Assembly: GCA_013695905.1 (NCBI GenBank)
Contig: JACCZQ010000236.1
Span: 1 to 10,141, forward strand
DNA from: Chthoniobacterales bacterium
GTDB taxonomy: Bacteria; Verrucomicrobiota; Verrucomicrobiia; Chthoniobacterales; UBA10450
DNA: 10,141 bases
Direction of reading: 5' to 3'
The notes under the pieces were generated by a model. That model did not search any database. It saw nothing but the letters and a program-made list of their open reading frames with translations, and was not told where the DNA came from. Shown piece after piece: positions 1-7,900 of this stretch. Position 1 is the first letter of the stretch; each line of letters begins with the position of its first letter. The position numbers were made by a program, and so were the translations under genes.

Positions 1-2
1 AG

Positions 3-800
3 CCGGCGTATCGCGATTTCTACCGGGATGTTGGCTTTGATTTGCCACCGGCTGCCGTGTTTCCGCAGTCAACGCTGCAGACGCCGCGCTTCACCGGCTT
101 GAAATATCATCGGATCACCGGCGGTAGCGGACCGAAGGAACTCTACCACCGCGGGCCGGCGCGCGAAGCAGCGGAAGCGCACGCGCGCCACTTCCTCCAA
201 TCGCGGCTGCGGCAGCTCCGCAGTCTACCGGCAATCGATTTCCAGCCGATCGTGACGATGCCGTTCGATGCGGAGCTGTTCGGCCATTGGTGGTATGAAG
301 GGCCGCAGTTTCTCGAGTCTTTCATCCGCCAGGCGGCCGCGAACGGGGAGGAGCTGCAGCTCACCACACCTGGTGCTTACCTCGCGGCGAATCCACGGCA
401 GGAGATCGCCGCGCCGGCCGCTTCGAGCTGGGGCGACAAAGGTTATTGGCGCGTCTGGCTGGATGAGAGTAACAGCTGGATCTATCCACACCTGCACACC
501 GCTGCCCGACGCATGACGGAGCTGGCTCGTCAGCATGCGCCGGAGCCGTCGACGTTCGTCGATCGCGTGCTGAAGCAGCTCACACGCGAGCTGCTGCTGG
601 CGCAATCGAGCGATTGGGCGTTCCTGATTCGCTCCGGCACCGCGAAGCATTACGCCACGCGGCGGACGCATGATCACATCCAGCGTTTCAACACACTCGC
701 GGAGCAGCTCAGTGCGTCGCGGGTGGACGAAGCTTTCCTATCAGAATGCGAGCAGCGCGATAACCTCTTCCCGAACGTGAACTGGAGACATTACCTCTGA
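3..800 (+). CDS. GH57 1,4-alpha-glucan branching enzyme (DUF1957 type), C-terminal part, 5' truncated by window edge
   Basis: The frame is open from the first codon (CCG at 3) to TGA at 798-800, giving 265 residues. The N-terminal catalytic half, with the nucleophile Glu, lies outside the window. The fragment starts with PAYRDFYRDVGFDLP and continues with TGLKYHRITG, PIVTMPFDAELFGHWWYEGP, SSWGDKGYWRVWL, WIYPHLHTA and ELLLAQSSDWAFLIRSGT. These are characteristic of GH57 branching enzymes of the TK1436/DUF1957 type. In that family the Asp of PFDAELFGHWW (codon 267-269) is the general acid/base. The C-terminal helical region (about residues 155-265) with AQSSDWAF and RRTHDHIQRF is also typical. 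The expected role is introducing alpha-1,6 branches into alpha-glucan (glycogen) in the cytoplasm. A TTG at 42 is in frame, but upstream codons clearly match the family, so it is not the start. The next + strand gene follows across a repeat element. Confidence 0.92.
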   Translation, partial: PAYRDFYRDVGFDLPPAAVFPQSTLQTPRFTGLKYHRITGGSGPKELYHRGPAREAAEAHARHFLQSRLRQLRSLPAIDFQPIVTMPFDAELFGHWWYEGPQFLESFIRQAAANGEELQLTTPGAYLAANPRQEIAAPAASSWGDKGYWRVWLDESNSWIYPHLHTAARRMTELARQHAPEPSTFVDRVLKQLTRELLLAQSSDWAFLIRSGTAKHYATRRTHDHIQRFNTLAEQLSASRVDEAFLSECEQRDNLFPNVNWRHYL

Positions 801-818
801 GCTTGGCACGCAGATTCT

Positions 819-968
819 GGGGAGCGCACGCTTGCAGCGTGCTGGCGTCGGCATTCTGCCGACGCGGCGAACTTTTGAGACGCACTCAGCACCGGCTGAT
901 CCGTCGCGGGCAGCGAAGTTCGTCACCGCAGAATGCGGTGACCAGCACGCTGAAAGCGTGCGCTCCCC
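819..968. repeat. 150-bp composite inverted repeat (two facing REP-like units, family A)
   Basis: The outer arms are 27 bp long (819-845 and 942-968) and match as reverse complements at 26 of 27 positions. Each arm is itself a hairpin, GCACGCT/AGCGTGC with a 3-nt loop. Inside each arm lies a second hairpin: CGTCGGC/GCCGACG around ATTCT (846-864) on the left, and a 9-bp stem GTCACCGCA/TGCGGTGAC (922-942) on the right. A further inverted pair, CGAACTT (868-874) and AAGTTCG (916-922), flanks a unique centre of about 40 bp. Read in the same orientation, the two units keep the same outer arm and ATTCT loop, but the inner stem differs at four base pairs, all compensated. This resembles REP/BIME elements of two units in inverted orientation. 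No transposase gene is present in the window. Confidence 0.85.
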
Positions 969-2254
969 GGAGGTGGGTTGCTTCGCCTTTCGTGGTTGCC
1001 GCGCTGGCGGTGTTTCTCGGCGCCGGGGCAGCCTTCGGCGAAGAGCCGGCCGCTCGCCAGGTGCGGGTCAGCTTTGTGCCGCCACCGATCGAAGGGACGA
1101 TCAGTCTCGGGATTTATGATTCCGCCGGAAAGTTGGTGCGGGTGCTGCACCGGGAAGCGGACGTCGATGCTTTCGAAATCGGCGCCGACGCCCTGAACAG
1201 CACCTGGGATGGGAAGAACGACGCCGGTGAAGCGTTGCCGGCCGCGCAATACTCGGCACGCGGTTACGCCGTGGGCGATCTGCAGGTGGACGGCGTCGGG
1301 TTCTTCTTCAACGATTGGGTGACGGATGAGCAGGCGCCGCGGATTCGACGCATGGAAAATCTCGCTCTCCACGGGGAAGGATCCCTGCTGCTCCTCGTGA
1401 CCCTCGCCGATGGCTCAACCGCTCCGCTCGCACTCAATGAACAGGGCGAACTCTCGACCGATGCGGCGCCGGCGGGCTTCGATTTCTACGACTTTGTCTC
1501 GCCCGAGCGTCGCAATCTTCGGGTCCGCGACGGGGTGTTGTCGCTCCACGTCCTCACGGACGAAAAGCCGGTCACGTGGCCGCAATTAAACGCGCCGCGG
1601 GATGCAGCCTACGGTGCGGACGACACCGTCTGGGTGATCGACGAAGCCGACACCGCGGACGGAGCGCTCGAGGTAAAGCAATTCTCAGCGAGTGGCGAGT
1701 TTCTGCGCCGTCTCAGCATTCCCCCCGACGAACCGCAGCCGCGGGTCATCGTCGCCTCCCGCTCGCAGGATCGCATCTACCTGCTCGAAGAGAAGCCCGG
1801 GGTGCAGCGGCTGCGCGCGCTGACGTTGCAAGAGACGAAGGGCGAGGCGGATCAGCCCGTCTCGGACTGGCAGGTGGGATTCGAGAAAACGATCACCGCG
1901 CACGAAAACTTCACCCTCACGAACGGCGCGCCGGTCGTCCGCTCTGAAGGTGCGCAACCGTTGCCGCCCGCCATCACCGTGAAGCTGCAACCGAACGCAC
2001 TGGAAGGCGGCAAGCGGAAGAAGATCGAGCTGGCCGTCGGCCTCGACGCGCAGAGCAGCTACCTCCGCACTGCGGATGGATTGCCCCTCCACACCATCAG
2101 CGAAACGCCGCACCTGAAGCAGGTGCTGCTCACCGCGGACGGGGAGAAGGCGGCGCACGTTTTCCAAAGTGACGGCGCCGTGGTGGAGCAGTTTCGCGTC
2201 ACGAATCTCGACCAGATGGTGGCGTTCGATTGCGGCGCTTTTGCATTGAAGTGA
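938..2254 (+). CDS. Secreted protein with FlgD-like Ig domain, function unknown
   Basis: The protein has a signal peptide followed by a FlgD/Ig-type fold: GTISLGIYDSAGKLVR through TWDGKNDAGEALPA..YSARGY, roughly residues 53-110. This is the domain often used in secreted and surface proteins. The remainder (about 115-438) is beta-rich, with a stretch such as DDTVWVIDE that could be propeller-like blades; I recognise no enzyme motif. The start is uncertain. The frame is open from TTG 803, but residues encoded before about 968 come from the composite repeat. GTG 938 gives an n-region MTSTLKACAPRRW followed by a hydrophobic core and AAFG/EEP cleavage region, a convincing signal peptide. GTG 992 gives the same core without positive charges. 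A GGAGG at 969-973 sits 4 nt before an out-of-frame TTG at 978, so a lost base near 985-991 is possible. Likely exported to the periplasm or beyond. Confidence 0.75.
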   Translation: MTSTLKACAPRRWVASPFVVAALAVFLGAGAAFGEEPAARQVRVSFVPPPIEGTISLGIYDSAGKLVRVLHREADVDAFEIGADALNSTWDGKNDAGEALPAAQYSARGYAVGDLQVDGVGFFFNDWVTDEQAPRIRRMENLALHGEGSLLLLVTLADGSTAPLALNEQGELSTDAAPAGFDFYDFVSPERRNLRVRDGVLSLHVLTDEKPVTWPQLNAPRDAAYGADDTVWVIDEADTADGALEVKQFSASGEFLRRLSIPPDEPQPRVIVASRSQDRIYLLEEKPGVQRLRALTLQETKGEADQPVSDWQVGFEKTITAHENFTLTNGAPVVRSEGAQPLPPAITVKLQPNALEGGKRKKIELAVGLDAQSSYLRTADGLPLHTISETPHLKQVLLTADGEKAAHVFQSDGAVVEQFRVTNLDQMVAFDCGAFALK

Positions 2255-2282
2255 CACGCGCGCTGCGTTGAAATTACCGCTG

Positions 2283-2834
2283 ATGCCACGCGACATCATT
2301 TACTTCGACCTGGAGACGCAACGCACCGCGAACGATGCGGGCGGCTGGGACCGCAAAGGCAACATGCGCATGTCGATCGGCGTGATCTACAGCACCGCGA
2401 CAGGGAAGTATCAGGTCTTCAACGAGGAGCGGGTGAACGACCTGATCGAGCGATTGCGACGCGCCGATCTGGTGGTCGGCTTCAACGTCTTGAACTTCGA
2501 TTATCAGGTGCTGATGGGTTACACGATCCTCGACCTGCTCCACGAGCTGCCGACGGCGGATTTAATGGCGGATGTCGAGCAGCGACTCGGGCACCGGCTG
2601 GGCCTCGATTCGATCGCGCAGGCGACGCTTGGGATTCAAAAAACGGCCGCGGGCCTCGACGCGATCAAGTGGTGGCGGGAAGGCCGCCTCCTGGAGATCG
2701 CGGAGTATTGCTGCTTCGATGTGAAGGTGACCAAGCTCGTGCACGAGCATGGTTGCCGGCACAAGGAGCTGTTCTTCACCGATCGCTTCGCGCAAAAGCA
2801 GCGGGTGGAGATCGACTGGTGCCACCTCGATTGA
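2283..2834 (+). CDS. Small RNase H-like 3'-5' exonuclease-fold protein (DEDDy type, YprB/RNase_H_2-like)
   Basis: This 183-residue protein has the three exonuclease motifs of the DnaQ/RNase H-like superfamily. Exo I is YFDLET (D9, E11), Exo II is VVGFNVLNFDYQVL (D73), and Exo III is YCCFDVKVT, fitting the Y-x3-D form (Y142, D146). The spacing matches stand-alone exonuclease domains of the COG3359 (YprB) kind, which are often found beside or fused to helicases. The expected activity is metal-dependent 3'-5' hydrolysis of a nucleic acid, substrate unknown. No helicase or polymerase is nearby. ATG 2283 gives MPRDIIYFDLET, a natural start just before the first strand; an in-frame TTG at 2268 would add five residues. 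Neither has a clear Shine-Dalgarno. It lies 28 bp after the preceding gene and may share its transcript. It ends 18 bp from the convergent kinase gene, with no obvious terminator between. Confidence 0.8.
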   Translation: MPRDIIYFDLETQRTANDAGGWDRKGNMRMSIGVIYSTATGKYQVFNEERVNDLIERLRRADLVVGFNVLNFDYQVLMGYTILDLLHELPTADLMADVEQRLGHRLGLDSIAQATLGIQKTAAGLDAIKWWREGRLLEIAEYCCFDVKVTKLVHEHGCRHKELFFTDRFAQKQRVEIDWCHLD

Positions 2835-2852
2835 GGTGATGCTGCGCGAGCG

Positions 2853-4097
2853 TCAGCGCGGGGGCGCCGCTTCCGTCGGCTCCGACACCGGCAGAGTGAT
2901 CGTCAAAGTCGCGCCACAGCCCGTTCGTGCCGACGCGGCTGTGACGGTACCGCCGTGCGCTTCGATGATGCCCTTGCAGACGAACCGGCTCACGCCGACA
3001 CCGTGCAGGCCGTAAGGCGAGAGCCGTCCGTGCTCAAACGGCTCGAAGAGTCCTTTCGCCACCTGCTCCTCGATCCCGCCGCCGGTGTCGGTGACGGAAA
3101 TCTGCAGCTCGCCGTGGTGCGTATTGCGGCTCAGCACCTCCACGTGCGCGCCGGGACGGCTAACGTTCGCCGCATTTCGCAGCAGAGTACGGAGCGCGCG
3201 CCGCAGCCGCGTGGTATCACCGGCAATGGTCGCACGGGTGGCGAGAAGCTCCACCGAGAGCTCGATATTTTTGCCGGCAAATTCACGCGCACAGAACTGC
3301 GCCGCCGCGGTGATGCACTCCTGCACATCCGTCTCGCGGCGGGAAATCGTGAGCGGTCCTTCGATTAATCGCGCCGCATCAAGAAGATCGTCGACGAGTG
3401 CCGCCTCCATCTCCGCATTGTGGCGAATCATCGCCAGCGTCTCACGGAGAGCAGGTGGCAATCTGCGGTCGGCGAGCCACGCCGTCGCCTCGAGCAGAAT
3501 GGGAGCCAATGGCGTCCGCAGATCGTGACTGATGAGGCCGAGGAATTCCGATTTCGCTTTGGTGGCCGCTTCCGCACGCGTCGTCTGCCGCTGCAACGCC
3601 GAGTGCACATCTCGCATCTGCTGGTGCTGTTCTTCGACGAACTGCACCGCGGAATCGATCATCACATCATCGAAAAACCAATCGACGATCTGCTTCGCCT
3701 TCTGCTGCGTCGCGGACTCCATTGGGCCCCTCTGCTCCTGGAATGCCGTCAGCCAACGCCCCAAAAAATCCCGTCGGATGATGCAAATCTCCCGGAGCAC
3801 CTCGTCGAGCCGGTAGCCCTGTTCCCAGCGTTTCCGGCCGTGCACCCGGGAGGGGCGGCTCGCCTCGGTCCGCGGCAGTTCCGGAGTCGGTTCCTGCAGC
3901 ACGCTCGCCAGCTCCTCGCAGATCTGCGGCAGATGATCGCGCAACTGCCGAAACGTCAGATCCTCCGACGCTTCGATATGCGCGCTGCGATCGACCGCCG
4001 CCACCCAGTAGCGAGTGATGTCCTCCCGTCGCTCGATGATGAACTCGCCGAAGTTCGCGAGTGCGAGGCTATGCTGCGGCGGCCCGGCTGGCGTCAA
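2853..4097 (-). CDS. Soluble histidine kinase with RsbRD-like N-terminal domain
   Basis: This 414-residue protein has no membrane segment. Residues about 11-155 (LANFGEFIIERREDITRYW, RRWEQGYRLDEVLREI-like region, VQFVEEQHQQ) resemble the RsbRD N-terminal domain, a globin-like helical module used as sensor or partner-binding part in stress-signalling proteins. A short coiled linker (155-182) leads to a HisKA dimerisation domain with the H-box GLISHDLRTPLAPI (phospho-acceptor H191). The HATPase domain follows: N-box LLRNAANVS (N308), G1 box VTDTGGGI (D337), F-box FEPFEH and G2 region GLHGVGVS ending in IIEAHGG. It should autophosphorylate and pass phosphate to a receiver, probably the single-domain regulator encoded just upstream on the same strand. 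The start is a TTG with no Shine-Dalgarno; an in-frame TAA lies just upstream, and the first domain begins within about 10 residues, so TTG 4097 is reasonable. A 125-nt gap separates it from the regulator gene. Confidence 0.9.
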   Translation of the reverse strand: MTPAGPPQHSLALANFGEFIIERREDITRYWVAAVDRSAHIEASEDLTFRQLRDHLPQICEELASVLQEPTPELPRTEASRPSRVHGRKRWEQGYRLDEVLREICIIRRDFLGRWLTAFQEQRGPMESATQQKAKQIVDWFFDDVMIDSAVQFVEEQHQQMRDVHSALQRQTTRAEAATKAKSEFLGLISHDLRTPLAPILLEATAWLADRRLPPALRETLAMIRHNAEMEAALVDDLLDAARLIEGPLTISRRETDVQECITAAAQFCAREFAGKNIELSVELLATRATIAGDTTRLRRALRTLLRNAANVSRPGAHVEVLSRNTHHGELQISVTDTGGGIEEQVAKGLFEPFEHGRLSPYGLHGVGVSRFVCKGIIEAHGGTVTAASARTGCGATLTITLPVSEPTEAAPPR

Positions 4098-4222
4098 TCT
4101 GTTGATGAGAGGTTATTCGGCAGCGTGAAGAATGCGGCCGACGACAGGGTGCCCCCGATGTGGCGTCCTGACAAGCTCGACCTCAGTGCGGAAACGGCAG
4201 GTCCGTTGCGGCGAGCAGTGCT

Positions 4223-4702
4223 TCAGCTCGTCGGCGGTACCTTCTCGGGGACTGATGCAACGGGTGGTTTCTCGACTACCGCCATACCAGCGGCCGCGCG
4301 TTCGATCGCCTCCACCAGGAGCTCAGGCGGCGAACCTTTGACGATATAATCCAGAAACCCTGCCGCGGCGGAGAGGGCGTGATAATCCGGCTCGTCATAG
4401 GCCGAGAAGGCAACGGCGCGGACCGGCTGCTCCTGCCGGAGCGACGTCAACAGATCCCACCCGGTGCCATCCGGAAGGTGGATATCGCAGACCAGCACAT
4501 CAAATTCCGTGGTGCGCGCGAGTTCACGCCCCGCCGCCACACTGCCGGCGAGTTCCACCGTGTAACCCATCAGGCCCAGATAAGTCTTCATGCCGCCCGC
4601 AGTCGCAGCATGGTCTTCGACGACAAGGAGTTTTAAACGGCACACGTCGGGCGGGACCATGCCGATGGGAGAAGGACTTGACGAGACAAATCGCGCTGAC
4701 AT
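4223..4702 (-). CDS. Single-domain (REC only) response regulator
   Basis: This 159-residue protein is essentially one receiver domain (about residues 22-140) with a short Pro/Val-rich tail and no output domain. Key residues are visible: acidic pair E29/D30 in LLVVEDH, phospho-acceptor D73 in VLVCDIHLPDGTG, S100 in AVAFSAYDE, and K122 in YIVKGSPPELL. Such stand-alone receivers act by protein-protein contact or as phosphate shuttles. Its most likely partner is the RsbRD-domain kinase encoded next on the same strand. The start is ambiguous. ATG 4702 gives an extra N-terminal Ser-rich segment; ATG 4660 (MVPPDVCRLKLLVVEDH) begins closest to the domain; GTG 4732 would overlap the tandem CTGTCA array and is less likely. 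No strong Shine-Dalgarno supports any of them. Confidence 0.88.
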   Translation of the reverse strand: MSARFVSSSPSPIGMVPPDVCRLKLLVVEDHAATAGGMKTYLGLMGYTVELAGSVAAGRELARTTEFDVLVCDIHLPDGTGWDLLTSLRQEQPVRAVAFSAYDEPDYHALSAAAGFLDYIVKGSPPELLVEAIERAAAGMAVVEKPPVASVPEKVPPTS

Positions 4703-4732
4703 TAGAAAAGTCTCAATCGTAAGAAGATCCAC

Positions 4733-4761
4733 CTGTCAATTTCCTGTCATATTGCTGTCTA
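4733..4761 (+). promoter_or_regulatory. Triple tandem Pho-box-like site (OmpR/PhoB-family operator candidate)
   Basis: Three direct half-sites start at 4733 (CTGTCAA), 4744 (CTGTCAT) and 4755 (CTGTCTA), each exactly 11 bp apart and separated by AT-rich 4-bp spacers (TTTC, ATTG). The E. coli Pho box is CTGTCAT-N4-CTGTCAY with the same 11-bp period, so this looks like a Pho box with three half-sites. Orientation fits control of the rightward kinase/regulator pair, but it lies about 190 bp before that start and I see no good -10 downstream. On the minus strand the array contains a perfect TTGACA (4739 to 4734), which could serve as the -35 of the leftward pair; the -10 at 17-bp spacing (TTGAGA) is poor. 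No PhoB or PhoR gene is in the window; the binding protein is inferred from the site alone. Confidence 0.5.
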
Positions 4762-4951
4762 AGAAAAAGTAGGTCACGCAGACGGGCGCCAATTTGCAGC
4801 AGCGGTGCCGCGTAACTGACGGGCTCCCGCCGCGATGCGTAGAGCTGCCGATCCCCGTTCCAACTCACCCGCTGACGACGCACGTTTCTACTGGGAAGCC
4901 ATGTCTGCCAGCCTTAAGCTTTGAGCAGCGGCGAACCCTCCCCACCCACCG

Positions 4952-7900
4952 ATGCCCGACTCCGCTCCTCCCCGTCTCGACCCCGCCGCGACGGACGAAA
5001 CGTCGGCGAACGCGCGCCGTGGCGCGCGGAAACGGCGCGATCCGGCGACCGCCGCACCCGTCATGGCGCAGGCGGGACACTCCCGGCGCGAAGTGATGCT
5101 GGGCGAGCTGCACCTGCGGCTGCTGGAGCAATATGGTCCGCCCTCGGTGGTGGTGAACGACGTCCACGAGATCGTCCACCTCTCGCAAACAGCGGGGCGT
5201 TACCTGCAGTTCGTGGGGGGCGAGCCGAGCGCCAATATCACCCGCGTGGTGCTGCCGCCGCTGCAGATCGAGCTGCGCACCGCGTTAATCAAAGCCGCGC
5301 ATACGAAGGAGAACGCCAGAGGCGCGCCGGTGCGGGTGGAGATCGGCGGCGAGACGGAGACGATCGCGCTCGAGGTGCGGCCGATGAGCGCCGAAAACGA
5401 CGCGGCCGGCTTCTACCTGGTGCTGTTCGCGAAAGCGGGTGCAGCGCCTCCGCCCACGCCAGCCGCCGCTCCCGCGGCTGCGACGCTCAGCCGCGAAGCC
5501 GACGAAGAAATCCAGTTCCTGAAGCAGCAGCTCGCCACCACGGTCGAGCAATACGAAGTCGCCAACGAAGAGCTCACCACCATTAATCACGAGCTGAAGG
5601 CGAACGTCGAGGAGCTGAGCCGCATCAACGCCGACCTCGACCACTTGATGGCGTCCACCAATGTCGGCACCGTGTTCCTCGACCGGCAGCTGCGGATCCA
5701 CCGCTTCACTCCGGCCGCGCAAAAGATTTTCAATCTCCGGCCGGCGGACATGGGACGGCCGATCTCCGACATCACCAGCCGACTGCATTACGCCGGCTTC
5801 CGCGACGACGTGCAGAAGGTGCTGGCGGACCTACATACGATCGAGCGCGAGGTCACCGTCAGCGACGGGAACGACTGCTACCTCACCCGCATCGCGCCAT
5901 ACCGGACCGGCGAGAATGGCATCGCGGGCGTGGTGGCGACGTTCATCGACATCACGCGGCGGAAACGCGCCGAAGCCGAACTGCTTGAAGGCGAGGCGCG
6001 ATACCGGTCGATCTTCAATTCGATCGACGAGGGCTACTTCCTCTGTGAAGTGATTTTCGACGAGGCCGACGTCCCGGTGGACATGCTCTATCTCGCCGCC
6101 AATCCCGCCGCCACTCGCATGGTGGGTCAGGATTTCACCGGCAAACGTCTGCGGGAGATCGATCCGGGATACGAGCAGTATTGGTTCGAGGTGTTCGGCC
6201 GCGTGGCGAAAACCGGGAAAAGCGAACGGCAGGAGCGTTACGCCGCTCCGACTCAATCATGGTACGACTTCTTCGTGACCAAAGTCGGTGACGCGGGCGA
6301 TGGGCGCATCGGCGTGGTGTTTCAGGAAATCACGGCCCGCAAACGTGACGAGGCCATCCTGCGCTTCGTCGCGGAGATCACAGGAGAACTTTCACGGCGT
6401 TCGTCCGCCGAAGAAATCATGGAAGCGGTCGGCGCGAAGATCGGTAGCTATCTTCACGTGGCGACGTGCAACTTTGTCGAGGTCAACGACAAGTCGCCCG
6501 ATGTGCTGAGGCTGATCTCGCAGTGGTCGCGTCCGGAATTGTCCAGCCTCGTGGGACATCACCCGCTCGCCCCCTCCTTCGGCGAGGAGCTACAGCGCGC
6601 CTGCCGTGACGGAGAAGTCGTGGTGATCAGCGACACGAAGAACGATCCGCGCACCGACGCGCCTTTCTTCGCGGAGCGGCAGGTGCTGTCCTGCGTGCAT
6701 GTGCCGTTCCACCAGGACGGAGCGTGGAAGTATCTCATGTCCATCACCGACACGCGGCCGCGCAAGTGGCGTGCGGACGAGATCGAGCTGTTCACGGAAC
6801 TGGCGAACCGCGTCTTGCCGCGCCTCGAGCGCGCCCGGGCGGAGGAGGCACTCCGCGCCAGCGAGGAGCGCTTCCGCACCATTGCCGATAACGTGCCGCA
6901 GGTGATCTGGACAAACGACTCGGAAGGCAACGCGGTTTACTTCAACCGGCAGTGGTATGACTACACCGGCCTGAGCCGTGAGGAGTCCACCGGCGCCGGC
7001 TGGCAGGCCGTGGTGCACCCGCACGACGCGCCGGCCTCGGTCGCGCGCTGGCAGCAGGCGTTCCGGCAAGGCGAAATTTACGAGACCGAATACCGTCTGC
7101 GCGGCCGGGACGGTGAGTATCGATGGTTCCTCGGCCGGAATGTTCCACTGCGCGAAAATGACGCGGTGCTGAGCTGGTTCGGCACTGCCACCGATATCGA
7201 CGACGTGAAGCAGGCCGAAGCTGCCCTGCGCGAGACGGAAGAACGCTTCCGCCTGCTCGTCGAGGGCACGCCGGATTACGCGATGTTCCTGATGGACCAG
7301 GAGAGCATCATCACCTACTGGAGCAAGGGCGCGGAGCGGGTTTTCGGTTGGACCGCGGATGAAGCGGTGGGACAAACCGCTGCACTGATTTTCACGCCGG
7401 AAGATCGCGCGAAGAAAGCAGACGAAAAGGAAATCGAAATCGCATTGCGCGACGGCCGCACCCCCGATCGACGCTGGCATCTACGGAACGACGAACGCCG
7501 CATCTGGGTGGATGGCGTGATGCACCGGCTCGATTACCCGGACACCGGTTCGCTCCGCGGTTTCGCGAAAATCGCGCGCGACGCCACGGAGCAGCGCAAC
7601 ACCGAGGAAGCTCTCCGCCACGCCCGCGACGAAATGGAGCAGCGGGTGGTGGAGCGAACAGCCGACCTGCTCACGAGCAAGAACGAGGTGGAGCAGGCGA
7701 TGGCCTTGCGGCAGGAATTGGAGAAGGAGCTGCTGGAGATCAGCGAACGGGAGAAACGCCGCGTCGGTGAAGATTTGCACGACATGGTTTGCCAGGAACT
7801 GACGGCGACGGCGTTGTTCCTGAAAACGAAGGCGAAAATTCTGGAGCACGACAGCCCGCCAGCGTCGCAAACGCTCAGCGAAGCGGCGCAGATCGTGAAC

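Noticed and set aside
803..937. TTG 803 as the start of the FlgD-like protein, three bases after the branching enzyme stop.
   Set aside because: It has no ribosome binding site, and the residues it would add are a translation of the composite repeat, whose structure is conserved at DNA/RNA level rather than as protein.
2835..2852. Bidirectional terminator between the convergent exonuclease and kinase genes.
   Set aside because: The 18-bp gap and its flanks show no strong stem followed by a T-run in either direction.
3420..4349. A 309-codon open frame on the + strand opposite the RsbRD-domain kinase.
   Set aside because: It is antisense to a kinase with complete H, N and G boxes, is very rich in Arg/Pro/Leu, and has no recognisable motif; this is expected of the opposite strand of GC-rich coding DNA.
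4774..4870. A segment beginning TCACGCAGACGGGC that resembles the opening of a class I cyclic di-GMP riboswitch.
   Set aside because: The second conserved block (GGGACGCAAAGCC) and the expected two-helix layout are absent; the similarity is limited to about ten bases.
4763..4951. Possible cobalamin-type or other riboswitch in the long leader of the large kinase gene.
   Set aside because: Only short GC hairpins (for example GCGG-TG-CCGC) are visible and none of the conserved riboswitch core sequences is present.
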